Assembly: GCF_963678975.1 (NCBI RefSeq)
Contig: NC_089278.1
Location: 7,343,479-7,407,478, forward strand
Length of the DNA: 64,000 nucleotides
Source of the DNA: Dysidea avara
Taxonomy: Eukaryota; Porifera; Demospongiae; Dictyoceratida; Dysideidae
Direction of reading: 5' to 3'
The notes below the pieces were generated by a model. The model made no database searches, was not told the DNA's origin, and was given only the letters and a program-made list of their open reading frames with translations. Of the stretch, positions 11,866 through 24,847 are shown piece after piece (the stretch's first letter is position 1; every line of letters begins with the position of its first letter). Made by a program: the position numbers and the translations under genes.

Positions 11866-13196
11866 TAACTAAAAGCACACAATAACAATTAACTCTTACA
11901 ACTTTATACAGTACGCAATATTTATATTACAGGTATGCATAAATTACATCGTATTACATCATGTCACATCATTACTTTATATCATTAACTCTATTACAGG
12001 TATTTATTATTATTATTATTATTATTAACACTTTACAGTGACCAGCACTGAAGGTCTACAGCAACATGTGCTGCAGCCTTAGGATTATTAAAGAGTAGCA
12101 TTATGTAATAATGGCCTGATTGTTGAAATTTCATTGTATCAATTAAACAATGGATCATGAATCCAATAGGAAGCAATATATGTGTAGCAATTGCAATTGC
12201 AATTGCAGACTATGGAATAGTACACCAATAATTGATCTATCAGTCCCATCAAATAAATTTATATTGAAAAATTATTTTGTACTTAGTATTACTTCTCTCC
12301 CTGCTCCAAATTAATGCTCCATGATTCCTGTTTTATATGAACTCAGTATTTCATTATTTAACTATAGGATTCTTCCTATATACTCCTTAAAATTTAACCT
12401 ACTAGTAATTTATATGTCCAGCTACCAATGCTAGTCACTGGTGACACTGGTAGACCCACAGGTCTGAAAGTATTATTATTTAATATTGCAATTATGTTGT
12501 TGTAACTAAACTTTGTGCACAATTCTGTAAAGCATTAATTCAAAGTCAGCTATATAGCTTTACAAATACATGATCAAGTCACTTGATGACTGTAGTAGAA
12601 TGCTGCAGATGGTCTCAAGCAAATGTCTGGTCCAATTCATTCATTCAGCAGTATCAGTGCTTATTCTATGATTTGGCAGAAGTAGCAACCACAAAATTCA
12701 TAAAAATTAATAATATGTCATCGTATGTAAAGTATGCTTGTATTGTACTGAGTCTGCATGTGGCAAGGTTTTGGCGCAGTCTTATTTGTATTTTTAAGGA
12801 TAAAGGCTTGCGCTTGTCCTGTACACCCATAAAGTATGTACTTAGCTATATCAATTATTACACAAAATCAAATAGATGTAATGACTGTCCAACAGTGTTT
12901 TAAAGAAGGAGAATCAGCAATAGATTGGGACAATGAATTCCAGTCATTGTTTACTGTGTTATTGTTATTATAAAAAAAATTAGATCTTGTGTATAGTGCT
13001 CAAATGTTCACTTATAAGTGTAATCTTGCCAGGGCTCCTGTACTGTCCACCCTGTGGGTATCAGTGCATGCTACCCCTGAGTCTAGACCCCTGCAGTTAT
13101 GTTGTATATTGTCCTAACAAAATAAGATGCATACATAACTTGTATCATGCCATCAATATTCTTTTATTTTAAATTGCATAATACAGGTATGCATCA

Positions 13197-13259
13197 TGCA
13201 GTAAAGCAGATTATATCTTAATCGCAGTAAAGCAGATTATATCTTAATCGCAGTAAAGC
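13197..13259. repeat. 26-bp tandem repeat, 2.4 copies
   Basis: GCAGTAAAGCAGATTATATC plus TTAATC, repeated exactly once, then a third partial copy. Confidence 0.9.
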
Positions 13260-14769
13260 AAAATACATCTCAGCTCTAGAGAATAGAACAATCAGATCAA
13301 AATATGACTGCTCTATTAGAGTATCTCGATCTTCACTGAACAGAAACCGCTAAGCAAGACTAGCCCTTCCCCCTCCCCGAAAGGAAATGAAAGCAGAGTG
13401 CCATCCGGCATAGTCAATAGGTATGGCAGTGCAAAAACCTTCTGCTTGATATTATACGCTTACCAGGTTAGCTATACTCATATGGTACAGATTGCTGTAC
13501 CATACGTGTATGATATATACCATACGCGTACGGTACAAAATATGCATATGGTATAGAACATAGCTATGTGATCAATTAATGGCCAAATTCTCAGTGTCCA
13601 TTGGGAAATGGCCAAGTCACCAAATCACATAAACTACTATATCTAAACCACTACTCATTATATACTAAGGAGCCAGACTATGTTGAATATGTGTAAATGA
13701 CAATAACTCAACAACAACAAAGTTATTACAGTTTACAATTTGGTACAAACCAGTAAACTACAGAATTTATATTATAACTCTCAAGTTTTGGGCACTATCC
13801 TGTCATTCTTTGCTGGATTCCTTTTGGATTGGTACCACTTAATCTGCAAATCTTTTGATCTGGGTTTGGTGGCGATTCATTATAATTAGACTACGGAAAT
13901 TCCCTTTAATATCCACACAGGCTAACCTTGAGTTTGAGATCGTTTCATACGTTTATGGCATACTAATAAAAGTCTTAGATAAAATAGGATTCTCATAATT
14001 GAACAACCACTTTTTCTTTGAAGGATACAATTAAGCTGTGCTGATACTCTCTTATCAGTGTGTCACTACAGTATTCATACAAAAATGTACACAATGGTCA
14101 TATATAGTAACAAGTGCATTTTTGCACGGGTGCAATAGTATTCCACCTTCTTTATATATATAACTGCATAGATGCTTGCATGGGAACAGCATAAATGCCA
14201 TTATTGTTATCCCAAATTATATTTAACACAATCCCATGTCACTTTTATATATCACTCACAATCTTACTCCATGACCAAAGAGTAATCACATTAATTGTTA
14301 TGTACCAAAATACATGATTTTATATACAATGTTTGACATCTATGTTGTTGTACACTATTATAAAGGACATGTTCCATGTTCTTGAAAAAATGCTTTGTAC
14401 ACAAAGAGATATACCACCATATAAATTCCAATCTTCTGGTATGCAGTTATAACAAGATAGTGTATCATGCAATACTGTCTGGGATAAAGCAATTGACTGT
14501 CGACTTCATGTGTCTCCATTGATATCTTTATTATGAAATAATGATTTTCAACTTGAAGACACTCTAACTCACAAGGCACACTTTGCATAATTGAATAGTA
14601 TAGTGTATAAAATCAATTAAAGTAGTGAATCAGGAGGTATATGAATGGTGGTATAGTACAACACAGTTATGTGAGAGAATCCTATTTGCTGTTATCATGA
14701 TTTGTTCAATGCCAAAGTAGGTAACTATACCATCATTAATATATCTTTTGGTTCACTACTTTGTATACT

Positions 14770-15640
14770 TTTAGTCAAGACACATGGTAGTGTGTTGTGC
14801 GGCCAAGAAAGCCAGCGCACCACACCGTGAGTATATTTACAGGAAGAAACAAAACGCGGTTTTCATGCATGCGTAGCTCCATGTTCCCTTCTCGAATTGG
14901 AATTATTTTTATACTGCAAATGCCCTCCCCCTCATACCAAATTTGAGCAAGATTGCTTAACACGATCGTGAAATATAAGCCTTCAAAATTTGGCTTAATT
15001 TCTTTGTTTTTTTTCTTCTTTGTTTAGGGGGCTCGGAGGGCTTAGATTATTCTTTTTGCACACTTTACAAAAACCATTATAATATGCAAATGTGTAGTTC
15101 AATTGTCTTAAGCTATCGAGGTTTGGTACACTTTAAGAATGTATTGCGGCACAATCACGTACCAAGTTTATTTCAAATCTTACTAATAGTGATAATAGAG
15201 CTATGGACAGTTATTTGCATTAAAAAAAGGCCGACTTGTTGTCATGCCTACAGGGTAAAACCACTTATGGGAGTAACTTTAAAATTGGTATGCATATAGG
15301 TTAACCATCATAACTCAAATCTTTTGTGGTTTAAAAGAAATTTCATTGACAGCTACAGAGTTACAAGGCAAAAACCAAACAACTGTAAATCGCCATGTCA
15401 AAATACTCTAATAGAACGATCACCGCGGGGTGATAAAGGTGCATAATAATTGTCGGGAAAAAATAGTTACTGACCAGTGTTCGAACCAGGGACCTCCATA
15501 CTGAACACCCAAATCCTTAACCACTGAGCCGCTGCTATCACTGCTGATCACCTCACTTTATTTCCACTTTATAAATGATAGGCTAGTTCATAATTTCATA
15601 AATCTATACCAATGGAAAATCTAGAACATTCTACAAAAAT
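14770..15640. mobile_element. Dispersed repeat family F, copy A, ending in a tRNA-like SINE
   Basis: Blocks such as GCCAAGAAAGCC, TGTAGTTCAATTGTCTT and ACTGAACACCCA recur in the same order at 21250-22440. The right end (15465-15560, minus) has a tRNA-type A box (GGCTCAGTGGTTAAGGAT) and B box (GGTTCGAACACTGG). Confidence 0.6.
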
Positions 15641-15660
15641 TATGAAAGTAGCCATGTCAT

Positions 15661-15882
15661 GTGGCCAAGTTCAGCCAGTGTGGGCGGGCAACATACTCGT
15701 TTTATGGAACCAGAAAATGCCGTTTTCATACATCCGTTGCAGCCTCTTTACAGGTGAGACCCGGCCTTCGATATGCAACTGCTAATAATGAGGAAGGAGC
15801 TCGTGTAGATGTTTATGCTTCAGCATTCTGGGGAGGTAAGCAAACATCTGAAGGCATTTTTTTTATGTCCAAGTTAAGGTAG
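15661..15882 (+). mobile_element. Retroelement-derived ORF fragment
   Basis: A 73-codon frame contains LRYATANNEEGARVDVYAS followed by AFWGG. I recall the pattern ATANxEDxARxDxxAxGFWGG from C-terminal ORFs of abundant retroelements in cnidarians and sponges; I could not check this. The piece ends at a GTAAGC. Nothing upstream or downstream restores a longer frame. Confidence 0.4.
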
Positions 15883-16089
15883 TTGCACCTAGTACCCAAG
15901 TATCCTCACCATAGTTTATCCATGTTTTGAACATGAGAAAAACGGAAGTATGAACAACGAAAACCGAAATTGAGATGATTATGATTAAAGTACTGGTAAA
16001 GGCACCGCCTGTATACCAGATCAGCACATAACAGTACAATTAACAATTTATACAAAAGTAAATCTAAGTAATTATCTAATAAGGATTTA

Positions 16090-16680
16090 AACTATTTACA
16101 GAATTAGTGTTAACTACAATTGTAGGCAAAGTGTTCCAATCATTAATTAACCTATTAAAAAATATTTTGATCTACAGTTTAATCTTGAATGATACTTAAA
16201 CAGTTTGAACTGGTGTCCCCTGGCATTGGAGTAGGTACTGTATATAAAGTGGAAAAATCTGAATTAAAATAGTTATTGAGAATCTTGTGTAGAAGTATCA
16301 TGTCACCTCTGACGCCTATGAGTCAAAGATGGTAACTGAAGTATTGAAAGTCTCTCCTCATAGGGCTTGTCTCTAACTGATGGTAGCAAACGTGTAGCCC
16401 TGCGTTGGACTTTTTCTATTTTTCTTTGATCGAGAACCGAGAACAAAGAAAGGCCCCCATACTGCATTGCTATATTCAAGCGTAGGGCATACCAAAGCTG
16501 TAAATAATTTAATCAACATATCAGAATCTAGATAATCGAAAGATATCCTGATCAATCCCAGTAAATGGTTGGCTTTTGCAGCAACCTCTGTGGTGTGTGA
16601 GTGGAACTTAAGTTGGTGGTCTAAGATAATGCCTAGTCCTTTATGGGATTCGACACTGTCAATAATTAAGCCGTTCAAAT
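16090..16680 (-). mobile_element. Non-LTR retrotransposon fragment (RT C-terminal region)
   Basis: A minus-strand frame reads NGLIIDSVESHKGLGIILD, HSHTTEVAAKANHLLGLI and TALVCPTLEYSNAVWGP, the classic end of a CR1/Jockey-type reverse transcriptase. After a frameshift near 16440 it continues QRKIEKVQRRATRLLPSV and then PYEERLSILQLPSLTHRR, DMILLHKILNN, and stops. Truncated at the 5' side and frameshifted, so dead. Confidence 0.75.
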
Positions 16681-16723
16681 AGATGGGTTCTTTTATCCCA
16701 CTTGTATTTTCAACATTAAGGAG

Positions 16724-16990
16724 TCAGTCGTATGGGTCATGCTGCTCAGTACTGTATTTTACAGAAGACTTGCTCTCCTTGCTCTCCTCTTCAGAAGGAG
16801 TAGTGTCATATAGTCCTGTGATGTCAGGGTGGTGGCAAGGGGTGCTGGTAACCCTGGTAATAATAATAAAAAATCTAAATAAAAAAGTTTTTGTGTATCC
16901 GTAGCTCCATAGTGCTTGGACAGTATAATTAACCATTTCTGCAGTGGAAGCTTCCTCAGGGTAGGGCATCTCCCATTCCTAGTTTGAGAG
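16724..16990 (-). pseudogene. ORF fragment, possibly a remnant of a kinase C-lobe and tail
   Basis: An 81-codon minus-strand frame starts MPYPEEASTAEMVNY and ends DTTPSEEESKESKSS...QHDPYD at a stop. The first part weakly recalls the PYP...E-x-x-x-Y segment of tyrosine kinase C-lobes and the acidic Ser-rich end recalls a receptor tail. A possible acceptor (TTATTACCAG) splits the two. It lies 1.1 kb downstream of the intact receptor on the same strand, so a broken tandem copy is possible. Identity is uncertain. Confidence 0.25.
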
Positions 16991-17170
16991 TCAAATCTGC
17001 CCAGCTATCATTGGGGTATACGCACCTTCAAAATTCATCTTATTTCAGTTCTTCATATAGCCATGCAGTCTTCGATGATTCCTGTAGTAAAGGGAAAAAA
17101 AGTTAAAAGGAATTATCAAGGTCAACCATAGGCTGGCTTTAGAACTTGCAATTACAAAAAGAAGTGATAT

Positions 17171-17431
17171 CTGCACAAAAACAGCCAAGCTGTGAAAAAA
17201 GGTGCGGCCTTAAAAAGCCTGGGTGAATAAAGTTGTGAAATCAAAGGTGGCGGCCAACAAATGGCTGCAATGATGTTAATGCTAATAATATTTTATAATG
17301 GCTGTTAAAATTTTATTAGCATTATAACATCATTGCAGCCATTTGTTGGCCACCACCTTTGATTTCACAACTTTATTCACCCAGACTTTTTAAGGCTGCA
17401 CCTTTTTTCACAGCTTGGCTGTTTTTGTGCG
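17171..17431. mobile_element. Large hairpin MITE (CAGCCAAGCTGTG family)
   Basis: Arms of roughly 110 bases (CACAAAAACAGCCAAGCTGT...) pair with their complement, loop around 17285-17310. Relatives: 22735-23190 (interrupted by a SINE), 27180-27600, nested pair 29945-30712, 56085-56175 (half) and 61795-61870 (half). Confidence 0.8.
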
Positions 17432-18124
17432 GATTTTCAATACACTAGTTCTGTTTACTTCTGTGTGTTGTTTTGCAAATATTGTACATGGTATGTAGTC
17501 GTATTAGGGTGACCATAGTATCTTGGTCTTGCTGCTGATATTAAATGAAATTACAGGTTGTCACGGTGGTTGCAGTACCTTGTTTTCTGCTAAATTAAAC
17601 TAGTTGGTATAAATCATGAGTGCATGTAGCTACTGTACTCTGGTTTTTCTTGTAGATAACCAATCAGCTAGATCATTATGGCACATTGTGTAGTGAAAAA
17701 AATCATATTTGGTGCACCTAGAGTGTTAAGGGGCATGATTTCTGTACTTTTCTGTAGTACATTCCCTCCTACATTAGTGTGAGCTCTTCAAGCAATTTTG
17801 TGACATCTGAATGCATGCCTCTAATGAAAGTGTCATTACTATAATACATGTAACATGACTTGTTACCCTAAGGTCAAGTTTTAGTATTATCTGATGGTGA
17901 TAGCAGCAATGAAATTAAATCTTGAACTGTGCATCACTTCACTTTTGCACATAATGCCTGGTGGTTGGTCTGACTACAAGAGCCAACAGTACTTACCATA
18001 GCTTCAAATCTGAAACTTTGGTATTATTTTTAAAACTTCTGGCAATGAAAAGGAGCTCATTTGAACCCCCTAACACATACACACACTTAATAGACACAAT
18101 ATAAAAATTAAATTGATAACAGAT

Positions 18125-19986
18125 TCATTCAGGCTTCCAATTTATAAAAGCAGTCTCATCAAACAGGTTGTGGTAAGGAGAGGATGGATCAGATGGATTA
18201 GATTCCATTACATCAGAATAATGTTGTTCAAGTTGTTCTTCTAGTGCAGAAAACACTGGTCTATCACTGTTCTTCAACTGCCAACAACTTGACATAACCT
18301 GGTACCTGAAGTAGATGTAAAGCAGACAGAAATGTATTATCTGATAAGCTTATAACTTATCTATACATGATCATCATTTTACTTTAAATCAACTAATAAA
18401 TATTGGAGGGGGTAAAAACCATAGCTATCTGGTAAGGTGGAGTAAAAATGGAGTGAAAATTCACTCACAGGAGGTAATTACCCTGCTGTGTAGGTATAGT
18501 AAATAGTTATTTCGCTGTGATTGTTATATACATGAATATATTGTTGATTAGAGAATACTATGATGGATTACATATAGAGATGTTGACAATTCTATCATGT
18601 GTGCCAGTAAAAGATTCACTTCATGTTGAAATTAACTATATTAGAGCTGGGAGATAATTTAGATAAAAAGACCTAAATCACTTGTCGTAAAAAACAAATT
18701 TGCTTATTGAGTTATATAATAGTAAATCTTTGCAATCTATTGTAAATCGATCACAATCAAATGGAAAAGGTGTCAAACTAGTTGGGGAAGTGATAAAATG
18801 TCTGAATTAACAAACACTGCTTGACTTTATTTGTAAAACTGTGTTTACAAAACAGCTTATGTATGATGTCACAGCATTATCGAGATAATATCAATTATTG
18901 AGATAAAGCGGTTGTCACTTATTGAGATGTAGGTTTTACACAGCCCTACTATCTAAGACTCTTATGCTTGAAAATTTTCACTAATTTTGCTGATCATTAG
19001 TAGTATTTGTAGGTAAAAAATCCTTTGGGAATATAAAGTACACTGTAGCTAATATGTGTAGAATAATAACTTTGTAATAGGTACAACTGTTCAACAAATT
19101 CATAATGCTAAAAGATATACACTTACATTTCATCACTGCAGAGAGCTGGTTTTCTGAGTCTTTTCCCAGATTCAATGTACTCAGGCAGCTCCTGTTTGTC
19201 CACTCCAGCATAAGGGACTCTTCCAAGACTGAATACCTCCCAGCAAACTACTCCAAATGCCCACTAGAAATTATAAGAACATGTTTTTTATGTAGCAATT
19301 CAAGATAAATCTTCAGTAACTCAAGCTGGTTGGTGACTGGGTTAAAAATATTTGCATTTTTGTATAGGTTGAGCTTTTGAACATACTGCAAAAAGCCTGT
19401 ATGCATTGAATAGGTACATGTATATATAGTATACAGTGTACTTTAAATAAACACTATCAGTAATACACACACGCACGCACACACACGCATGCACACACAC
19501 ACACGCACGCACGCATGCACACACACGCACGCATGCACACACACGCACGCATGCACACACACACACACACGCACGCATGCACACACACGCACACACACAC
19601 ACGCACGCACGCACACAAACACAACACACACACCACATCAGTCTTCTGATCATAATATCTATCATGTATACTCTCTGGTGACATCCATTTAATAGGGACT
19701 TTGGACTTGTGTCCCATTCTGTAGTAGTCATCAGCATATATATCTCTTGCAAGCCCAAAATCTGCCACTTTGATCACCAAGTCTTTGTCAACCCTGTTGA
19801 AGTGTATTGTGATTGGTATACAATTATAGTAATTTCATCATCTTGTCAAAAAAGTTTAGATTTAGAGGTTATAATTATGTACTATAAGACATATGCAACT
19901 TGTGCAGCCTGATTTATAGGAGGAACAAAATAGCCCAGAACACTGGAAACTGTGAATCACTGGCACTCCGGCAGAACTACTATTTC

Positions 19987-20076
<90 letters not shown>

Positions 20077-23000
20077 GTATGAAAATTCTTTACCACAGGG
20101 CTGCATTTGCACTCTTCAGGTCAAAATTAGTCATCCAGAAATAATCACTATATCAGACTAGTATTGTATTTTTAAAAGGTCAGCATTGTTTTCTATTTCT
20201 GTATCACTATAAATTGGTAGATGTCTCTTCAATGTACATTTTCAACAAGGTGACATAGTTGTTTACATGATGACTCAGTTCTCTATTTGTGACCAGATTT
20301 TACAAAACCAATCCAAATCTCACATCAGGCAAACTCAAACTAACATCACCAATGGATAGCTACACTACCATATTTATTGGTTTTGACCTTCAGCATTACT
20401 CACACAACTTGAGGCTGGTTTTAGGAGATGTGTCCTAGGTGGTGTGGTGAGCTTGAATGGCAGTTTCTGGCTTTGTGATCTGGCTTGACAAGAATTAGTG
20501 GTGTACTGGTGGATGGCCTGATATAGTTGGCCAATGTTTTCTGTGTTGATTTTGCTGCATATCAGCCACTAAGGAGCCAGCACAGCCCTGTAATCTCATG
20601 AATCGTGGTTTGCCTCCATTGTACAGTCTACCTCTTGCCCACCCCACCATGCAGTCCCTCTTTTGTGAGCACTTGTAATGCTACTTTGCTCATCCAACTG
20701 CTCAGATTTTCTGGTGGGAAACTCTACAAGCAGCTACATGTACTGGATGAAAGGTAATAAATTGATGCACCTCTTGTGTAAATTTCATACACACGCTCAC
20801 CGTCTTTGGAAAATTATGATGGCTTGAACTCTTTAAAACCGTTTATCTTGAAACTTCTCATGTGCGATTTGGATCGTTTTTCCAAAATCCAGTCACATTT
20901 ATTTGGTACAAATAGTATTGGTATCAATGCCTTAAAGTATTAAATATCAGCTTTCCACCCAAAATTCCAGGTCAGGTTAATCAGGTAAGTGTTTTGCTGT
21001 ATCACTAGTCAATGCTATTCTCATAGGCTAAAGGCCTCAATTCTTATCACTGTGATTCATAGTAACATTTCAGAATGTAATACTCCAAGCATGTTTGTAT
21101 AGCTGATATTTGTTCCAATGATGGTGTTATGGCCATGCATGTATTCACATCCACGCATCCATGTATGCATGTACATACACACTCACTCACGTGCACATGT
21201 ATGTATGCACATGTATGTATGTAATTATCAATGCAACATGAAAAATTTCTATTTCACATCAAGACACACAGTAGTATGTCATGCAGCCAAGAAAGCTGGC
21301 TTGTCACATCCTGACAGGAAGACAGAAAACATGATTTTCATGCCTGCATAACTCCATGGTTGTTCTCCATTTTTGCATTATAGCTGTCCACCAGGTAGGG
21401 TAGGCCACACAGCAAATTTGATTATTTATTTATTATTATTAATGCTTTACAGCACAAGTGCTGAAGGTCTGTAGGACACCTGGTCCTACAGCCTGCTCAA
21501 AGACTTTAGCTACTTAAGGTGTGTTTGAAAAGTTGGAGAAAGGAGAAAAAATCCATGACTGGACCTAGGTAGCCTCGAACCTGCAGCCATCCGATTTACG
21601 CTCAAACACTTACAGGAGTCTACCAGGTGGTCAGGATGTTTTCTCCTTGTTATTTTCATGTAACTATATCCATAGGAATTTTAGAGAGTAACTCATTATC
21701 TCAAAGTACCCCAAGTAGAACCAAATGGACACTAGTTTATTTATTAATGCTTTACAGCACAAGTGCTGAAGTTCTGTAGGACACCTGGTCCTACAGCCTG
21801 CTCAAAGACTTTAGCTACTTAAGGTGTGTTTGAAAAGTTGGAGAAAGGAGAAAAAATCCATGACTGGACCTAGGTAGCCTCGAACCTGCAGCAGATTAAA
21901 TTTGCTCCAGCCATTTGTGATATATGAACAGCCAAATGTGTGATTTTTTCTTCATTTTTCTTCTTCTTAAAGGGTCTGTGGGGTATAAATTATTTTTTTG
22001 CATACTTGTTTTAAAACAAATGTGTAATTTGATTACCTTGAAATTTGGCACAGATAAAGAGCGTATAAAAGTGAATTCACATACTAAGTTTGCAAGAAAT
22101 CTGATAAGAGTTCATGGTGCTATGAGCATTGAACTTCTGTCACGGCTACGGGGTAAACCACTTATGGGAATTGTGTGTAGATAGGCTGGTCATTGTAGCA
22201 GTGCCTTTTGATGGTTACAAGAATGAAGAATTAACAGCTACAGAGTTATAAAGCAACTACTGTAAATTGTGTTGAGATACTCTAATAGAACAGTCATCGT
22301 GTAGTAATGAAAAATGTCAAAAATAAAACAAAACAAAAACCAGTTAAAACCAGGGACCTCCATACTGAACACCCACCCAAATCAAGTCACTGCTATCACG
22401 GCTGATCACCTCACTTAATTTACAAAAACTCTAGCTAAAATCTACTTGACAGCAAATGTTTATCGAGTTCATATAAATATTATATTATGAACTCTTGATT
22501 TCATAGACCTACTATAAATGGAACATTCTATTTGAATTCATCAAAAAGTGTGCGCTCTATTAAAGTATATTACCAAAAAGTCCAATAAAACAATACAATT
22601 GTAACTTCTGTCTTCAATAATCAATAATCATAATTGTGTTTGTAGATAAAAAGAAATATGGGTAGATAAGAAGTAGACATAAACCCCAAGCATAGGGCTG
22701 GCTTTGGGGCCATATAGAGTACAAAAAGAAGCAAAATCCACACAAAAACAGCCAAACTGTGGGAAAAGAGATAATAAGTCACTCTCTAGAGTGCCTTGGA
22801 TACATATACATGAAATTGACAAGGAGAAAACATCCTGACCGCCTGGCAGACTCCTGTAAGCGTTCGAGCGTTAATCAGATGGCTGCAGGTTTGAGGCTGC
22901 CTAGGTCCAGTCATGGATTTTTTCTCCTTTCTCCATCTTTTGAAACACACTTTCTGTAACAACTTTAAACAGGCTGTAGGACCAGGTGTCTTACAGACCT

Positions 23001-24847
23001 TCAGCACTTGTGCTGTAAAGCCTTAATAAATAAATAAATTTTTAAAAAAAGGGTGCAGTTTTCAATAGTCTGGGTGTTGTGAAATCAAAGGTTACAGCCA
23101 AGAAATGGTTCATTCAATGATGTTAATGCATGCTAATAAATTTCTTTTAAACGTAGGCCGCATCTGTTTTTCACAGCTTGTGTGGTATACTTACATGCAG
23201 TTTCTTGCTGCTAAGTCACGATGTACAAATTTGATAGAAGCAAGGTACTCCATTCCACAAGAAATATCACAGCAAATTCTGACCAATGTCAAATAGTTGA
23301 TTTCCTACAGGAATTAGTAATTGCACATAAAATAGTAATTTCTACTGTGCTTAATAAAATTGATAGCATTGTTAGAATCCTGTCTGAAGTCAGACAACAG
23401 TGAACACCAGGAATTGATAGTAATTATGTATAAAAAACATTTGGTAGAATTCTGTCTGACAACATGCAGTGAACATCAGGATAAATAGGTTGTACATTGA
23501 TAAAAGTTGTATGTAATAGTATATTATGTATAAAACATTTGGGGAGTCTGGGCATTAGTCCCTGTACCTCCTGCATGCTAGGCAGGTGCTCTACTATTTA
23601 AGCTAATTCCCCAGTTCATTTAAGTGCATATTTGTAGTTCGAGAGCTAGATCATGGCACCTTGTTTGAACAACATAACTATAACATCACGTATATTGATT
23701 ACTTTGAACAATGCCTTTACATCTCTTCCAGCTGCTAATCGTTTGTCTTTCAGGTATCCCTTCAAGTCTCCATTTGCCATAAATGGTATGATAATATATG
23801 GTACTGCTTTATCTTCTTCTACTCCAATTGACACTCCAACTAGTCCTAGAACATTTCTGTGTTTCACATGTTTCATAATGACACTTTCACCAATGAATTG
23901 GTTGAGCCCTTCCATGCTAAGGCAGTCTACAAAACATCTTATGTAAGTTCTGGAAAGACATTATTGATACATATAGACACTACCTTTCATTGTTTTCACT
24001 GCCACTTCAATGTCAGGTTCATCATTTTCATTCTTAAGTAGTCCATATAGTACCTTACCAAAAGCACCTGTAAATACAACAGTTGGCATAACAGTTAAAC
24101 TTGAAACAATTTTGGAGCATATTACAATGAAACATACCAAATATTGTGGGTTCAGAGGTTTTCTTGGATGTATACATTCACTAGCAGAATCAGTGTAAGG
24201 TGAGGGCTCAGGGGTCACTTGAGCACTTTATTGAAAGGTATTCTCACAAGTCTCCCATGGCCAGACCCTAGATTTTGCATGGCGCTTATTGATTAGAAAG
24301 TGAGGTGCCTCTCCCAGTAGGCACTTCTAATTGATAGATGCCATATGAAGTGTATACAATCTGGCCAAGCGAGCTCACAAAAGCTCTGAAATACTCTAAT
24401 AGAGCAGTCATGTATTCCATGTAAATTGCCTCAACTAAAATCACCATTTCCTGAGGCATCCCTCTGGCTACTGATACATGTACACTTTAGTAGAAAAATA
24501 TACTTCTGTCCTCAAGCCCCCTGGCTTACAGTCTGGCTTATTCCTCTGACTTAGTCAGCTTAACACATCAGAGGTGTAATCAGGAAAAGTTTAACAGGTG
24601 GGGCACACACATATTACATTGTACCAAGAGTCCATAATAAGAGAGTCCCTCTCTTATTATGGACTCTTGATTGTACTAAACTTACCTTCACCAAGTGTGT
24701 TAATAATAGTTAGGCGATCTTGTGCTTTAATGAAGTCTTCCAGTTGGTGACTAATCATAACTTTAGTTATTAATTCTGGTGTTGCATCAAATTCCTTAGG
24801 CAGTAAGCTGCGCAGAATTGTCTTGGGTGTGCCAGCATATGAATACT
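18125..24847 (-). CDS. Kinase-encoding exons of the receptor (seven exons)
   Basis: Exons 24686-24847 to 18125-18305 encode the juxtamembrane end and a full tyrosine kinase. They show GEGAFGKV (Gly loop), EVAVKTMK (catalytic Lys), [35 protein letters not shown] (catalytic Asp, TK-specific AAR), [18 protein letters not shown] (activation loop with twin Tyr), [22 protein letters not shown], and [12 protein letters not shown] (C-lobe Arg). NVLxLxGV, PFMxxGDL and DVWAFGV favour the MET/AXL/TAM branch. All catalytic residues are present. The tail after the kinase is about 35 residues, with HYSD and SPYHNLF as possible phosphotyrosine sites. Confidence 0.9.

Larger units (their letters stand above)
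21250..22440. mobile_element. Dispersed repeat family F, copy B, interrupted by two SINEs
   Basis: Parallels 14770-15640. Between its halves sit two near-identical minus-strand SINEs (21424-21651 and 21734-21893). The tRNA-like end is at 22335-22412 but has lost the B-box core (GGTTTTAAC). Confidence 0.6.

Noticed and set aside
15465..15560. Functional tRNA gene on the minus strand
   Set aside because: A and B boxes are present but no cloverleaf closes; it is a tRNA-derived SINE head, with a relative at 22335-22412.
19443..20161. Cysteine/valine-rich and His/Thr-rich ORFs
   Set aside because: Translations of CA/TG repeats. Only the short exon 19634-19793 inside is real coding sequence.
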